Assembly (NCBI GenBank): GCA_950295325.1
Contig: OX485803.1
Coordinates: 43,911,554-43,975,553 of the forward strand
Length of the DNA: 64,000 bases
Source: Polytrichum commune
Lineage: Eukaryota; Streptophyta; Polytrichopsida; Polytrichales; Polytrichaceae
Direction of reading: 5' to 3'
Positions 23,790-36,059 of the stretch are shown here, one piece after another. Every line of letters starts with the position of its first letter. Position 1 is the stretch's first letter. The notes beneath the pieces were generated by a model, which did no database searches, had not been told where the DNA came from, and saw only the letters and a program-made list of their open reading frames with translations. The position numbers and the translations under genes were made by a program.

Positions 23790-24696
23790 TGTCCTCAGCC
23801 GAAGCCAACAGTGCTTCAAGGTAAACATCATCTTACCCACTTGTTGGCAATACAACTCCAACGCTTGGATGATGAGATCGTCGTCGCTTCTACCCGACAC
23901 ATCGAGGTCTTTCACAACTTGATGAACTCCGCAATTAAAACTTTGCAACATCCCGCTTGGAATGGTGTCTCCCCATTCCGTTACTATTGTGCTTGGCCTC
24001 TCCATTATGCGGTTGGGGGGGGGGGGGGTTTGTGGTTGCTAGGAGCTCGTGGGGGTCAAGTGTTGGGCGTTTGCGCCGACATGATGCGCATGTTACCGTT
24101 ATCCAGTTGGGGTATGTATCGGATGGGGTGGTAACAAATATCCCAAATAGTGTGGAATGTCAATAAATTTGTGTGTGGCAACCTACTTGCACGTGTTATG
24201 TGAAGCTTTACCTATGTTTATTGTGATTACAGTTTGATGAACAAAGTTATAGGTTTTGTGATATGGTTTTGATGCAATGTAATTTGCTTGGGTAAAGAAG
24301 CAACATGTTCGCAAAGACAAACTAGTTGCGCATATCGCTGTAGAGGATTCCAATATCTCACCCTCACAAGTCATAACGTGAATGAAATACATGCAACAAT
24401 TCTTGCTAAAGATCTCATATTTAATCTTCAAGCCAAAAAAAAACAAGTAGACATAAGAGATCCAAAGATTTATGGGAAAATAGTTTTGCATAACATTATT
24501 CTTAAGGAAATTCTCCCACCCCTGTCTTGACGAGACAGATTACCGCAAACCAGAAGAAACACATCACACAGCTCAAACAAGTATCGGCCACAGTCTACAC
24601 GAATCAATCAGGTGAGTTCGAACTCAGCTAAGTGTACACGTGTTCTTGTTTCTTTGGTTTAATTTTTTGCTACATTGTTTGTAAAGTGGGCAAGCT
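23790..24696. other. Unassigned spacer between two related MITEs
   Basis: Contains a G14 run at 24015-24028. Open frames of up to 118 codons on both strands overlap each other and lack known motifs. Confidence 0.45.
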
Positions 24697-24704
24697 ACTC
24701 AATC

Positions 24705-25287
24705 CACGGGTAGATCACTTAGTGCATTAAAAAAACGACGTGCCGCATAATATAGAGAGGATTAAAATCATTTGAAATAAAAAATTATAAAGGAATTCCA
24801 AATAATGAAGGGGTCATTAAATGTAGACAATCCCATTATAAGTAAGTTAAATGAACATAAAATGTGGGCCATTATTTTTTTGTAAAATTAATATAGGGGC
24901 TGAAGATAAGGATCCTATGTGTTTTCATCATAACAATGTTTGCAATGGTATTACTTTGCTATGGTCTCCTATGTGTTTTCTTCATAACTCTGTTTACAAT
25001 GGTATTACTGTTTGCACCCTTCTTTGTTTCCATGCTTTCCCTCCACACTCGTCAATTGCGTTAGGAAGTAGATTACCTTTTATTACTTAAAAGGAATATA
25101 GATTACAAAAATTGCAGTGACTTGGACAATATAAGTAATGGAAGGGTGCAAACAAATGGGCCATTTTTGAAATTTAAGTAATTATAGGGAGGCTTTAATT
25201 CAACCCTTGAAGGTAAATAGCCCCAAAACAAAAAAAAACCCCAACCGCACGTGGTGCACAAAAATGCCTTAGAGTGATCTACCCGTG
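24705..25287. mobile_element. hAT-like MITE, copy B
   Basis: It has the same termini as copy A, and its left 230 bp and right 200 bp are nearly identical to copy A. The flanks ACTCAATC (24697-24704) and ACTTGATC (25288-25295) look like an 8-bp target duplication with two mutations. The centre differs: instead of the copy A middle it has a roughly 165-bp segment (about 24917-25080) with an internal tandem duplication of about 55 bp (TATGTGTTTTC.TCATAAC...GTTT.CAATGGTATTACT twice). Confidence 0.85.
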
Positions 25288-25295
25288 ACTTGATC

Positions 25296-26440
25296 CCATG
25301 AACATGCACAACTCCATATATTACGAATCACACCCTCAATAGACTGAAAGGATGTCCAAATTTTTATAAACCTTACTCAATTCAACCAAATGTCCATCCA
25401 ATACCTTGGGCAAAAACTTGCACCCATTTTGGCACTTAACTATCCATCTTACAATGCCTAGGCAAAGCCAATGCTTTACAAGATGATTATCTTACTGGAA
25501 CTCAATAGGACTAGAGATGAGATTGCACAAGCAAGAACACGTACACAAAAGCATATGAACAATGCTTGGAGTGAAATGATCAGCCTCATCCCTTGCCTTG
25601 TCTTTGATTGCTCATTTTCAACTCGGTTCTCACAAACAATTTGGGATAACTCTTTTCCCACTACTGACCGGCCTTGTAGGCATATTACAACCTCATTCTT
25701 TCTAGTATTACATTTCTATGGCTACAAGCAATCTAATGCTCCACCTTCAACATATCTATTGCAAACATGAATCGGCAACACCCGATGCAACTGGCCTTGA
25801 ATGATTTCCATACGCATACATTCACTAGAAGAGAGAATTTCCATTACAAGTATTTGTTGCAACTTGGTTGTTGTGACTCATGGCAAGAAAGTGCATAAAT
25901 AAATTGCTTTAGTTGGCAATTGTCCAGAGACTACAACCAAAAACCTTATGTGTCAATCTCATCAACTCTAATGTTACTTAGAGCATACTATGTTTGTTAT
26001 AAAAGCTAATTTTGAGCAAAATATTAGTAATATCAACATATACACGTATTAGAATCCAACAACCATACACATAACATTAAAGCATTTCATAAATCCAAAA
26101 TACAAAACAAACATACACAAAATGCATATGCACTTGAGAACAACATGAATTGTGTTTATTGCGGAACCATAAACTAATGACACCTCCAAGTAGAATGAAG
26201 GAAACCATATAGGGAAGTGTATCAAAGTGTATACATTAAAACCATTTTGCAATTTTTTATATTATGATATCTTAGACATAACATAACATTGAATTCATGA
26301 ATTTATTACAACCTACATTATTCAACACTCAAAGTCATATATTGTGTGGAATCCTATTTTATTGTGAAATTGATTCATTTTTTTTATACCATCAATAAGA
26401 AAAAAAATCTTATCTTCGGCCACATGTAGTTTCTAATTTT
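25296..26440. other. No recognisable feature
   Basis: AT-rich spacer. The 99-codon open frame at 25471-25770 has no recognisable motif and no splice context. Confidence 0.5.
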
Positions 26441-26445
26441 CAGGG

Positions 26446-26604
26446 TGTGTTGGCCCGGGCACACTTTGTGGACAAAGTATTCACCATTGTGATGGATAAT
26501 CACATTATCAAGCATTGGATATTTATGCCGCACTACCCACATGGTAACATGCTAGCTGATTTGACAAATAAAACCATTGTGGATATGGTTAAAAAGAAAT
26601 GTTA
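26446..26604 (+). pseudogene. Possible Ty1/copia RNase H C-terminal remnant
   Basis: One frame, ending at a stop near 26604, reads VLARAHFVDKVFTIVMDN ... FMPHYPHGNMLADLTNKTI. The spacing and residues recall the end of the copia polyprotein RNase H (an HF.R.K.V block followed by Y.P....LAD..TK.L), where LADLTNK would correspond to LAD..TK. The match is short and the rest of the polyprotein is not found nearby, so this is tentative. Confidence 0.35.
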
Positions 26605-27836
26605 AACACTACTCAAAAATGACTGAGGGAGCGCCTTACCATGGCCTTATGGGTGTATCTCACCACCCTCAAACTCACCATGGCCTATACACCATTCAAA
26701 ATGGTGTATAGAATTGTTGCTACCCACCTTATTCGTTATTCCCAAATTTATGAACACCACACCTAAAGACTACACCTCTAAGAGAGTCTTGGCATTGGAT
26801 CCCCATCTAATACATATACATGCTGACTAAAACATCATTTGCACGAGTGTACAAGCCAACTCACCACTCAAAGAATTGATCCAAGAAAATTGGCTCAACA
26901 ATGACACATGTCATCTCAAAGTCCAATGTACTCAACTAGCTTGGACCCATGCATGGCCCACTTCACTATGAATTAATATCCTAAGCCAAGCCAAGCCAAC
27001 AAGCCCATGCAACCTTATGCCCCCTATGGACGTGCATATCAGCTCTATGTATGCATGCTCATGTCCATGTTCGTAAGCCCCCCATGAACCACCACCATGC
27101 CCCCATCCATGTTTTGGTCGCCACCTCCTCCGGGTTTCCCCCACCAAACCCACCTTTTACATTTGTAATCTTGACACCTTTCCGACCTATTTAAAATAAC
27201 AAATTAAAAAAAATGGTCACATGTTTCTTTTGGGATAGTCTCTTTGACATGTGGATTCTTATTATTATTATTATTATTATTAGGAAGAGGGAAATGGAGG
27301 TGAATAGTGGAGCAATGGCCTCACAACCACCAACGCCACTATGTCTTTCGGTCCATATAAAGTTCAAGATTTTTCATTTGTGGATTGTGTCAGTATCGTA
27401 GGTGCCACATTTCTAAATATATCTATGCATGTGGATATTTTAAGTTACACATAAAGATATCAGAAGTTGCCCAGTATCATGTCGCATGTAGTTGGAAGTA
27501 GGATTTGAATATTTGGAAAAGAGTTTTAAAAAACCAACTCAAATCATGTATTTTCCCCCACCCCCCAACCCCCATATTCTTGTAGTTCACATTGTGTAAT
27601 GCACTCAACATCTTTTAACATGCGTTCACTTGTTATATTTTGGATTGTCGTCATAACACTACGTAGCTCACGAGTTGTGCTCATGAACCCATTGGTAGAT
27701 TTGAGAATAGAGGCTCCATTTGTCGGAATCTCATCATTTCAAACTAAATTCGAAGTTAAGGCAGTTGAACACAACTCATCAACTGAGCAATGTTATGAGT
27801 AGTTTTCTTTAGGGGGTAGAGATACTACAAAAATCT
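26605..27836. other. No recognisable gene; TTA microsatellite
   Basis: A (TTA)n run lies at 27257-27282. Open frames on both strands are short and lack motifs. Confidence 0.5.
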
Positions 27837-27837
27837 T

Positions 27838-28068
27838 ACCACCACACTAAATTTTTCATTTAGTGTCACTTACTATTTGGAATTATGCAATGCTATAGGT
27901 ATTTACTCTATATCTCATATTATGCCAATATAGGTCAAATTGGTTGTTTGCACATTATAAAACATTAACATAAGTTAATTGGTAAAGAAGTTACATTGGT
28001 AATAAAAAGATATAGCTTTGTGTGACTCCAAATAGTAAGTGACACTAAATATAATATTTACCTTATGC
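27838..28068. mobile_element. MITE, TTAGTG-type TIRs, copy 2
   Basis: The left end contains ACTAAATTTTTCATTTAGTG followed by TCACTTACTATTTGGAATTA. The right end contains a perfect inverted copy of the 20-bp block AGTGTCACTTACTATTTGGA and then CACTAAATATAATATTTA. It is about 230 bp, noncoding, and related to copies at 16729-16960 and 39782-40000. Confidence 0.65.
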
Positions 28069-28186
28069 TCTTTCACTGGTTGATTTTATGGTCTACTACA
28101 ATAGTGGACTTCCAATCAATATGTATAGACTTCAAACCTATCTAGTGAAAAAAACCAAACCTAATGATAAGAAACAACAATTCATG

Positions 28187-28501
28187 TAGTAAAGGGCGCT
28201 TCAGACTATGGTCGAAGGTCAAGAGGCCATCGATTCCCACCAATCAAATTGCAAGAAACCAAGAATTCAACCTCTCGACCCTTCACACTAGAGGCCAAAG
28301 TCCAAAAGCCGTCGTAATTTTAAATGCCTATATGGCAGTGTTTTTTAACTGAGGCGACGGACTCTCAAAGGAAGTTTGGGTCGGACAGGAATGGACACCC
28401 AAACTATGATGAAGTTTTTTTTAGAAAATAAAAATAAAAATAAATGACAAGATCTTGGCTGTTAGATTGGAGGGGTTGTTTTGGGCAGGAAATAAAGTGG
28501 G

Positions 28502-28551
<50 letters not shown>

Positions 28552-30213
28552 CACTATGGCCGTCCAAGTCAAGAGGCCGTGGGAGTCCATGGCCAAAGGT
28601 TTGGACTTTGGGCTTGGCCTTTGCAAGCCTCACATTGTGCCCGGCCGAAGTCTCCAATTCCTATATTTTATTAACTATCTATTTTCAACCCATTTCTTTG
28701 GACTCTCAACAAAGTTTGACCATTCAATCCCACATCCTCTCGACTTGGACGGCCAGAGCGTGAAGCAGCCCTACATCTAATCAGTAGAAGTTGGAGAACA
28801 TAAAAAAACGAACCGAACAACACCCACATACCTTATGTGAAGTTGCGGGAGAAGAAGGCAGAGGAGGAAAGAAAGGGTTGGAGCGAACCAACCTGTACAG
28901 TAGTTCCTTGGAGGCAGGGGTTTAGGCATCCAACAAGGAACAAGTGTATGGGTTGGTTGGTTCGCCAAATCAGTGGTGGGGGGGGGGTATGAGTGGGAAT
29001 GGAAAGGAAAAGGGGGAGGGGGAGGGGATGGGGGTGGGGGGGTGGTTCCAAAGAGGGTTTGATGTCCACCCACCATCAACTGTCAAAAGTGGGATCCAGT
29101 GCTGGGCAGTGGATCGCACGGCATGATCAAGGACTGACCACTCCCCTGCATTGGCTGTAAGTACAAATAATGAGAGGTCAATAATTTAATCTGAATCGCA
29201 CCCAAGTCCGCACCAGGCTCTACTCCACTCCACTCCACTCCACTCCACTCCACTCAGCTCTAAAAACTAAACAATTGCACACAAGCGACCCGCAAGTTAA
29301 GTTAAGTTGAGTTAATTAAAGTTAATTAAGGTTAAGTAGCATCATGCCTTCACGTATCTAACATATTCTATTCTATACTATTCTATTCTATTCTATCGAC
29401 TCACGTTACATGAAGATGGCACCAGTTTCTCGTTTTCTGCTTCCTTGGAAGTTTGGCATTCGCATGGGTAAGTGGGTTTATAGATATATCTTCCAAGGAA
29501 AGCCTGAGGTTGCTTTTGCAGTTACTTTACCTCTGCATGTGCTCAGTTCGAAAACGTAGGCTAATAGCGACACTAGCAATGCACGCCACCCGTGATGAAC
29601 CAAACGTGGGTTGTCTTAGGGCCGCTTCACACTGTGGTCGTCCCAAGTCAAGAGACTGTGGGATTGAAAGGCTAAACTTTGTTGAGGGTTCAAAGACATG
29701 GGCTGAAAATAGTCAATAAAAATATAGGAATTGGAGCCTTCGGTTAGGTATAATGTGAAGTCTCCAAAGGCCAAGCCCAAAGTCCAAATCTTTGGCCATG
29801 AACTCCCACGGCCTTTCGACTTTGACGGTCATAGTGTGAAGCTTCCAAAGGCCAAACACAAAGTGAGTGAGAGAGAGAGAGAGAGAGAGAGAAGGAGCAT
29901 CCCACTTTATTCCCTGCCCAAAACAACCCCTCCAAACTAACAACCAAGATCTTGTCAATTTTTTTTAATTTTTTTTAATGATTAAAAATCGATGGCCTCT
30001 TGACCATAGTTTGGGTTTCCATTCTTGTCCGACCCAAACTTCCTTCAAGAGTCCATTGCCTTGGTCAAAATGTACTGCCATGTAGGCATTTTAAATTACG
30101 ATGGCCTTTGGACTTTGGGCTCTAGTGTGAAGGGTCGAGAGGCCAAATTCTTGGTTTCTTGCAATCTGATTGGTGGAAATCGACGGCCTCTCAACCATCG
30201 GCCATAGTGTTCG
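28187..30213. mobile_element. 2-kb imperfect inverted repeat (large foldback/long-TIR element)
   Basis: The left arm (about 28187-28775) and right arm (about 29611-30213) are inverted copies with good similarity throughout. The order on the left is a block with CAATCAAATTGCAAGAAACC, AGTTTGGGTCGGACAGGAAT, TGACAAGATCTTGGCTGTTA, TTGTTTTGGGCAGG, a (CT)22 microsatellite at 28506-28549 and TGGACTTTGGGCTTGGCCTT. The right arm has the reverse complements in reverse order, with a shorter (GA)n at about 29870-29892. Each arm is itself built from two units ending in CTTCACACTATGGTCGTCCA-like termini, so the structure is nested. The spacer, about 28776-29610, holds a small hairpin, a G10 run, (CTCCA)n at 29223-29255 and (TTCTA)n at 29366-29396. 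No transposase is encoded. Open frames in the arms come from the microsatellite. Confidence 0.75.
28883..28965. repeat. Small hairpin repeat G, copy 1
   Basis: An 83-bp unit with inverted ends GCGAACCAACC and GGTTGGTTCGC and a core TAGTTCCTTGG..GCAGGGGTTTAGG, CATCCAACAAGGAAC. A near-identical unit lies at 51358-51443. Both sit next to G-rich tracts. It is probably a very small MITE. Confidence 0.6.
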
Positions 30214-30765
30214 TGTTGTGTAAGTGAATTTGTAATGAAACATTTGTAAAAAATAGATTGAAAATTGGATTGCCGTTGATTTAGCTATGTTGATTGGAAG
30301 TGGTATGTTTGTTGATTTCTTAATTGGATACATAGGTCCTCCCAGTTGGATTCACTATCGAGTGTACAATAGTTATTTATATTTAAATATCTTTTTAAAC
30401 ATGTGTCTTTATGATGTGTTCTCTTTGACTCTCATTGAACCACATACCAATCAAATTTAGGGATCCATTCAAGAAAACAAACCACTTGAGGCCCATCCTC
30501 CTATCTATGGCCGCAACCTTTCAATCTCACAAACACTATATTAACAATTAGGGAGGAGAAAAAGAGAACATTAAGATAGATTGATGCCATTCATTGCCAA
30601 ACTCAAAATCCTCAACCTCCCCTAAGCTCATCATCAAAGACATTATGAAATCTATACACCAAACTCTCATGAAATACTTCACATTTCTATCCTCGATAAA
30701 TGAAAACTAGATAATCCGTGATCAACATACACTAGTGGTACCCATGCCATAGATCCTCCTTGAGA
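30214..30765. other. No recognisable feature
   Basis: AT-rich spacer with no gene recognised. Confidence 0.45.
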
Positions 30766-31170
30766 GTGACCATGTTTGTTATTAGTTAAGCATGTTTGAG
30801 AAAATTCGGTTTGAGATTTACACGCGCTCCTTTTAGGAAGTGAGACGCATGATTAGTGCAAGGTGATCATCAAATCCAAATTGAGCCCATAGTCAGTTTT
30901 TCCTTTAGATCTTGTTTGAATAGTTCACTCATCATCAGAGCAATATTCCCTTATATATAAATGATCATATAGCCCCCTCCCCTCCAACTATTTTGACTGT
31001 GGAGCCTATGTTAACAAACTTTGCACATGTATTCTAATCACGTTTGACACTATGTCATTTTGGTGTCTATGCTTAGATTCACACCTACCAACACACCACT
31101 CAAGTATAGATGTTCATTTAAGAGAAGTAGTCGAATTAGGTCAAATTACCTTGGATCTTCATGCACATAC
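30766..31170. repeat. Dispersed repeat D, copy 1
   Basis: Shares a collinear set of words with four other segments (34370-34745, 37975-38200, 40295-40440, 44770-45030): AGGAAGTGAGACGCATGATT, AGTGCAAGGTGAT.A.CAAA and, further on, ACC.CTCAAGTATAGATGTT. Similarity is moderate and the ends are not defined. The 135-codon open frame at 31052-31459 begins inside this repeat and has no known domain. Confidence 0.45.
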
Positions 31171-34100
31171 ATTAATTGTTCAGATGTGTTCATTGAGCTT
31201 TCATTCACAATTTTTCTCTCATATATTTTGGAATCATAATATCCCCATGTGGTTATGGATTAAAGTAAGGCAAGGTATGTTTGTCTTAGAGCATCCCCAT
31301 ATGTTGTCATTATGGACACCTCTAACTTCATGCTCCCAATGTAAAGGTGAAATTTTCATAAATTTGTCGCCCACATGTTTTCATTGTCACCAAATTGAAG
31401 GTATTTTCTCCCCCTCAAACTTTTCCATCCTTTCAAATATGAACATAAAAAGGAGATAATATTAGCTCATTTGTAAGGGTGTCAACTATCATTCCTTCAC
31501 AATCATCAATATAACATATTTGAGGATATGTGCCTAGCTAGGTGGGCTTTGTAATCTCCAGTAAATAATCCAGTTCATATGCTAAAATATAAGAGGTATT
31601 AGGTTAAAATGAAAATATTAAGAGTTGTGTGTCCTTTAAAAAAAAAATTTTTTGTCACAAGACCCTCAACTTCAATCACTCATATAAAGTGAGCATTACT
31701 CAAATTACTCCAATTACTCAAAGGTAGACTATACCCCCCTCAACCATTTACAAGAGCAAGGGTTTTTGATGAGTTGTTGTTGAACATGTCCTTTTGCACA
31801 TAATTGTCCCCACGTAACCAATATTCTTCTATCTTCTTTTCTTTATGTAGGGACCATGAAACCATTGGCTTGAATGTCCTTGTTGATGCAAGTTGTTTTC
31901 TCTAGCATAAAAGTCACCACGATTGCAGTACAGGCATAGTTCAAAATGTGATTGTTGAAGGGTATTCGAGTCCCATAATGCGGTCTTCTGTTCATTCCTC
32001 CATCCAGTGTGGAAGAGATACCTCTCAAACACTTTCTCATACGTGCTTTGTTGTGGCCCCATGTACAATCCATTAGTTTAAGTGTTGATTTTCAATAATC
32101 ATTGATGCTTCTAGTAAGTCATGTGGTTTGATGGTTGTTCTTCATATTGATGTTTTGGGTTTTTGCATTGAGGAAGCATTGATCAATGAGTTGGAAGATG
32201 TAAAGAAAGAAGTAGGTCCTATAAAAAGTGTGGATGGTGTTCTATTGCTAGGCCCATATGTGGAAAAGTGGCGTGTCCTTCTTTGGGATAAGACATACAT
32301 TCCATTTTTTAATTACGAGTCCTCTTTCAGAAAGGTTCTAGACTATGCAATTTCAAAGGCAAGGAGTATTGCTATCAACCGTGTGTTTGCATGTGACTTC
32401 ATTTTCTAGCATGTTATGCAGAGTCTTGGTTAATTGCCAATTTATACTTTAACTTCCATCCTCTACAAATTCCCTCATGTTTCATATAGATATGTTCACA
32501 TGGAATGGCTTGCAAAACAAACCATTGACCCTTAGAGTTTGCCAACATTTCTCAATGCTTGGACAAATAGGGTTCACAAATTGTGTATGTATACAATGCC
32601 CCAAGCACGTACTTAGGAGTATAACATGTTGCAAGCATGTCCATGGATTATAGATTGCCATGTGGATAATAATTCTTTTGAGGAGGAGAAAGTGTTCGAG
32701 TCCATTGACAAAATGCTGAAAGTTGATGATGTCCCGATTGAAACCCCAACATTCTCATCACAAATAGGAAGCAAAGAGGTGATAACACCTTGACACCAAC
32801 TCAACCTCATGACAATACTCCTACGAATGCAATAGATGTTCCTACTACTCATGTGAATATGGAAACATCCATAGTTTCCCCCACAATGCAAGTTTCTCTT
32901 CTTCTGCAATGCCTCATTCAATGCATTTTCCAATCTACACGATCTCTACATTAGAGTAAGCTTAATACTTGGAATGTGCTTGCATAATTTTGGGAGGCAT
33001 TGAATATTGAATCAACAAGAATATTATATTCGAGCTTGTGGATGTTGGTGTCAAGAACATGGTTAGGCATTAATTAGGTCCATTGCACTTTGCTTGAACT
33101 CCCGGTCAACTTATTATTATTAAAAAAAAGGTATGCTTCTATTGATGACAAACTACAACATGCATATGATATTATTGTGTGTATTTCCAAATAATATTGG
33201 TCCTTGGCCACTCAAAAGTTAGCACTCAAAAGTTAGCACTCGAAAGTTACCACTCATTGCTCACCGCTCACATGATAGCACTCTCTAGTTTCAAAGGTTC
33301 CTTTGGACCGAGAGAGATGATGACGTGGTTAATCGATGTCTCCTTTACACTACCGACAACACATAGTCTTACCAATTTTTAGTAACACATGAGCACACCA
33401 TTTTTTATGTCCCAAACTAACACAACTGTTCAAAACTTGAGTGGAATAACTCTTGTCAACAACATTTGTATAGAGCCCTCCCTCCATTGAAAGGCAACAA
33501 TAATGGTCGGACCCAAAAACTCTTCATTCATGCTTGCTTTGTCAACTTAGCTAGAAGTTGTATTGTCGTCATCATCTTCATCATCTTCCATCCTACTAAC
33601 ATTTACTATGGATTCGACCTACCCCATATTACTAGGACACGAAATCCAATGGATGACTCTCGTTGATGTTGTGAAAAAAAAGCACCACTTTAATTTAATG
33701 CATGCCGTTTGTTAGAGTCCGAGTATCACAAAACCCTAAGAACGTGTGAACCGACCATGTTTGCAGTGGTCAACTACAACAGTCACCACCTGAATTTAAG
33801 ATTGTATATCAAATATTGGTGTATAGTATTCTCTACATCTCACCTACACATTTCCGACACCATCAATGATGGGCTCTCACTTTAGAATCCTTGGGACTAG
33901 GAGACTGAGAGCCCGTGACCATTACACTTCAAGCACTCTCATTGGTGGAAAAGGCGGAGGAGCCATCACACTACGCTTGAGGGACCAACGGAGTATGTGA
34001 ATGCAAGATGGATGTACATGAATGAAAGTTTACATGGATTCCTACATGGCATCAAATGGATCACGTTTCATGGTCACTTGGACTATTTTCAAAAACCACC

Positions 34101-34369
34101 TCTTGGAGGTAGTAGGCCTAACACAAAACCAGGGCACTCCGAACGCTCACAACCGTTGATTTATTCTATTATATAGTGTGTGAGGACCCGCGCGAATAGA
34201 CATTCATAGAAATAGCATGTGGTTGAGGGCCCGGCTACGTATGATTTCATTCTACACTTGAGGGTCCGTGACCACATGAGAGGATTTTGGAGGTGTCTTG
34301 GGACGGCCTTCAAACACTTTCTTTTGGGCTCTCACATCATGATCATTTCTCTTGGCTCGTGTGTGAAGT
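31171..34369. other. Unassigned region with decayed coding-like segments
   Basis: No gene is recognised. The + strand at 32128-32409 is open and reads FCIEEALINELEDVKKEVGP and VLLLGPYVEKWRVLLWDK, and about 32632-32790 reads HVDNNSFEEEKVFESIDKML. These have ordinary amino-acid composition and may be parts of an old element I cannot name. A short tandem repeat of CAAAAGTTAGCACT lies at about 33210-33250. Confidence 0.35.
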
Positions 34370-34745
34370 GGTCCTAATATACATGCATTAATGTTAAGGT
34401 TTGTTAGATGGGTCTTCAATGGTTACTTGTTCCATCTAGCTCACTTCTCCTAGGATATGAACCACGTGATAGGGACTAGGTGGTTAGCAAACCAAATTCA
34501 AGGCTGTAGCCACTTCCTTAATGATTATGGGAGCTCGTATGAATATCTTGCTTATTATCAAAGTGAAGATTTTCATGCTTATGAAATGGTCATATAGATT
34601 CCCCCAATTATGTTGACTATTGAATGTAGAATGGTTATCATCTTGGCATCCGTTCTCGAAGGCACACCTACCCACGTACCAAAATATAGATGTTTGATTA
34701 AGATCAACACTTAATTGAATTAGACATGTTTGCTTTAGAATGGAC
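34370..34745. repeat. Dispersed repeat D, copy 2
   Basis: Contains CTCCTAGGATATGAACCACG, GGTGGTTAGCAAACCAAATT and ACC.ACGTACCAAAATATAGATGTTTGATTAAG-like words in the same order as the other copies. Confidence 0.5.
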
Positions 34746-34893
34746 ATCTTTGAAATGGGCAGGCCAAATGACTTGACGCCTTCACCCAGGTTTTTAGAGA
34801 TCTTATCTTTGGATTTAGATTTGAGGGAAAAAAATCAAAAAAACTAAAAAAACTTTGAGAGTATGGTGATTGATATTCTCCATCAATACATTT

Positions 34894-35057
34894 AACACCA
34901 TATTCGAAATTTTGGGAGATTTCCAGTCTCCCAATTTGATGACAGTTTAGGTGGAGTCGACCTAAAATGTACCCAGTGGGTACATTTTAGGTCGGCTCAA
35001 CCTAAACTGTATTTTCCCAAAATCATGGAATTTTCCCAAAATTTCGAATATGGTGTT
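34894..35057. repeat. 164-bp foldback palindrome
   Basis: The sequence is nearly symmetrical about 34976. The outer arms AACACCATATTCGAAATTTT (34894 onward) and the inverse ending at 35057 match with about one mismatch in 26 bp. The inner arms, ACAGTTTAGGTGGAGTCGAC then CTAAAATGTACCCA from 34942 and their inverse to about 35010, match with about three mismatches in 34. The intervening 20-odd bp on each side pair poorly. It could be a MITE or foldback element, and its transcript would fold into a long hairpin. Confidence 0.75.
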
Positions 35058-35606
35058 ATTTGCCTAAACATAGTGGAGGGTCTAATCTCAATATGCATGA
35101 AATACGTCCTAGATGGGTGTGCTATAATCCTTAACCCTTAAACATCACAACGGTCACATGTGACCCTAAAGTGGGATGTGTTTGTTTACGTATCCTAATT
35201 GGGGAATATGAAGATGCACCACCAATAAACTCATAGGTGTTGAAATATGACTTCAACTTTCATCTGATCAAATGAGCTCCAAATGTTTTGAATTCTTTTC
35301 ATAGAGTATCTCATGTGTGTGGCAAAAACATCCACCAATGAGATTATAGAGTCCTAAATTCTACTTGATCATTAAATCGATGTAAGATTCAGCCATGTTT
35401 TCTATCTTCATGATGTTTCACGCACTGCAAGGTTCATGAAAAGAAACCAAAATTGCCCAAACTAACTTGAAATTTCTTTCATTCCATTCTTCATCACGCC
35501 ATTTGTAACCTCTTAATAGGATTTAGCCAAACTCGGTACTTTGTTATGGAGTCCATCACTTTTTCATCACTCCAAGAAAAGCTCCAAAATTCGCCTAACA
35601 ACAACA
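35058..35606. other. No recognisable feature
   Basis: AT-rich spacer. Nothing is recognised. Confidence 0.45.
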
Positions 35607-36058
35607 TTGATCATCCCATTTAGTGAGGGTGAGCTAATAGTGCGTGTGGGAAACTAGTGAAGGTGATATTAAATTTCCTTACATTATGAAATCAGTGCCA
35701 CCATACGATCTAGGGTTTCAGGAGCTCAAAGTGTCAAAATACCGGAAATTGTTATTGCAAGCTCTCTTTAGTTTCTTAGTGTTAGAAGATGTCTCAGGAG
35801 TGAGTGGCACCGACTAAAAAGAGGCAGAAGAAGCCTCTTCAAGCTCACCAAATCAAATTATGCACTCTACAAACACCTTATAACACGCATTGATTATCTC
35901 GACATGTTGCATGGTAAATGAGCTTTGTTCTCGTGAATTTGGTATCACTCAGTAAAAAATTCAGCCCTCACTAATTCTGAGATTTGAAAAATAAATAAAT
36001 AAATAAATGCGTGTTTCGGGAATAAGTACCACACACACTAAATGGGATAAACGGTGTA
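35607..36058. mobile_element. TIR element, family B copy 2
   Basis: Collinear with 14877-15279. It starts near GATCATCCCATTTAGTGAGG and ends near CACACACTAAATGGGATAA, so the terminal inverted repeats are recognisable but decayed. It contains an extra (AAAT)n run at about 35986-36007. No coding sequence. Confidence 0.6.
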
Positions 36059-36059
36059 C

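Noticed and set aside
31052-31459. 135-codon + strand open frame as a gene
   Set aside because: It overlaps a dispersed repeat present in four other places where the frame is not kept, and it has no known domain.
33210-33250. CRISPR-like short direct repeats (AAAAGTTAGCACT)
   Set aside because: The few adjacent copies have no spacers of regular length, and the DNA is plant nuclear. It is a short tandem duplication.
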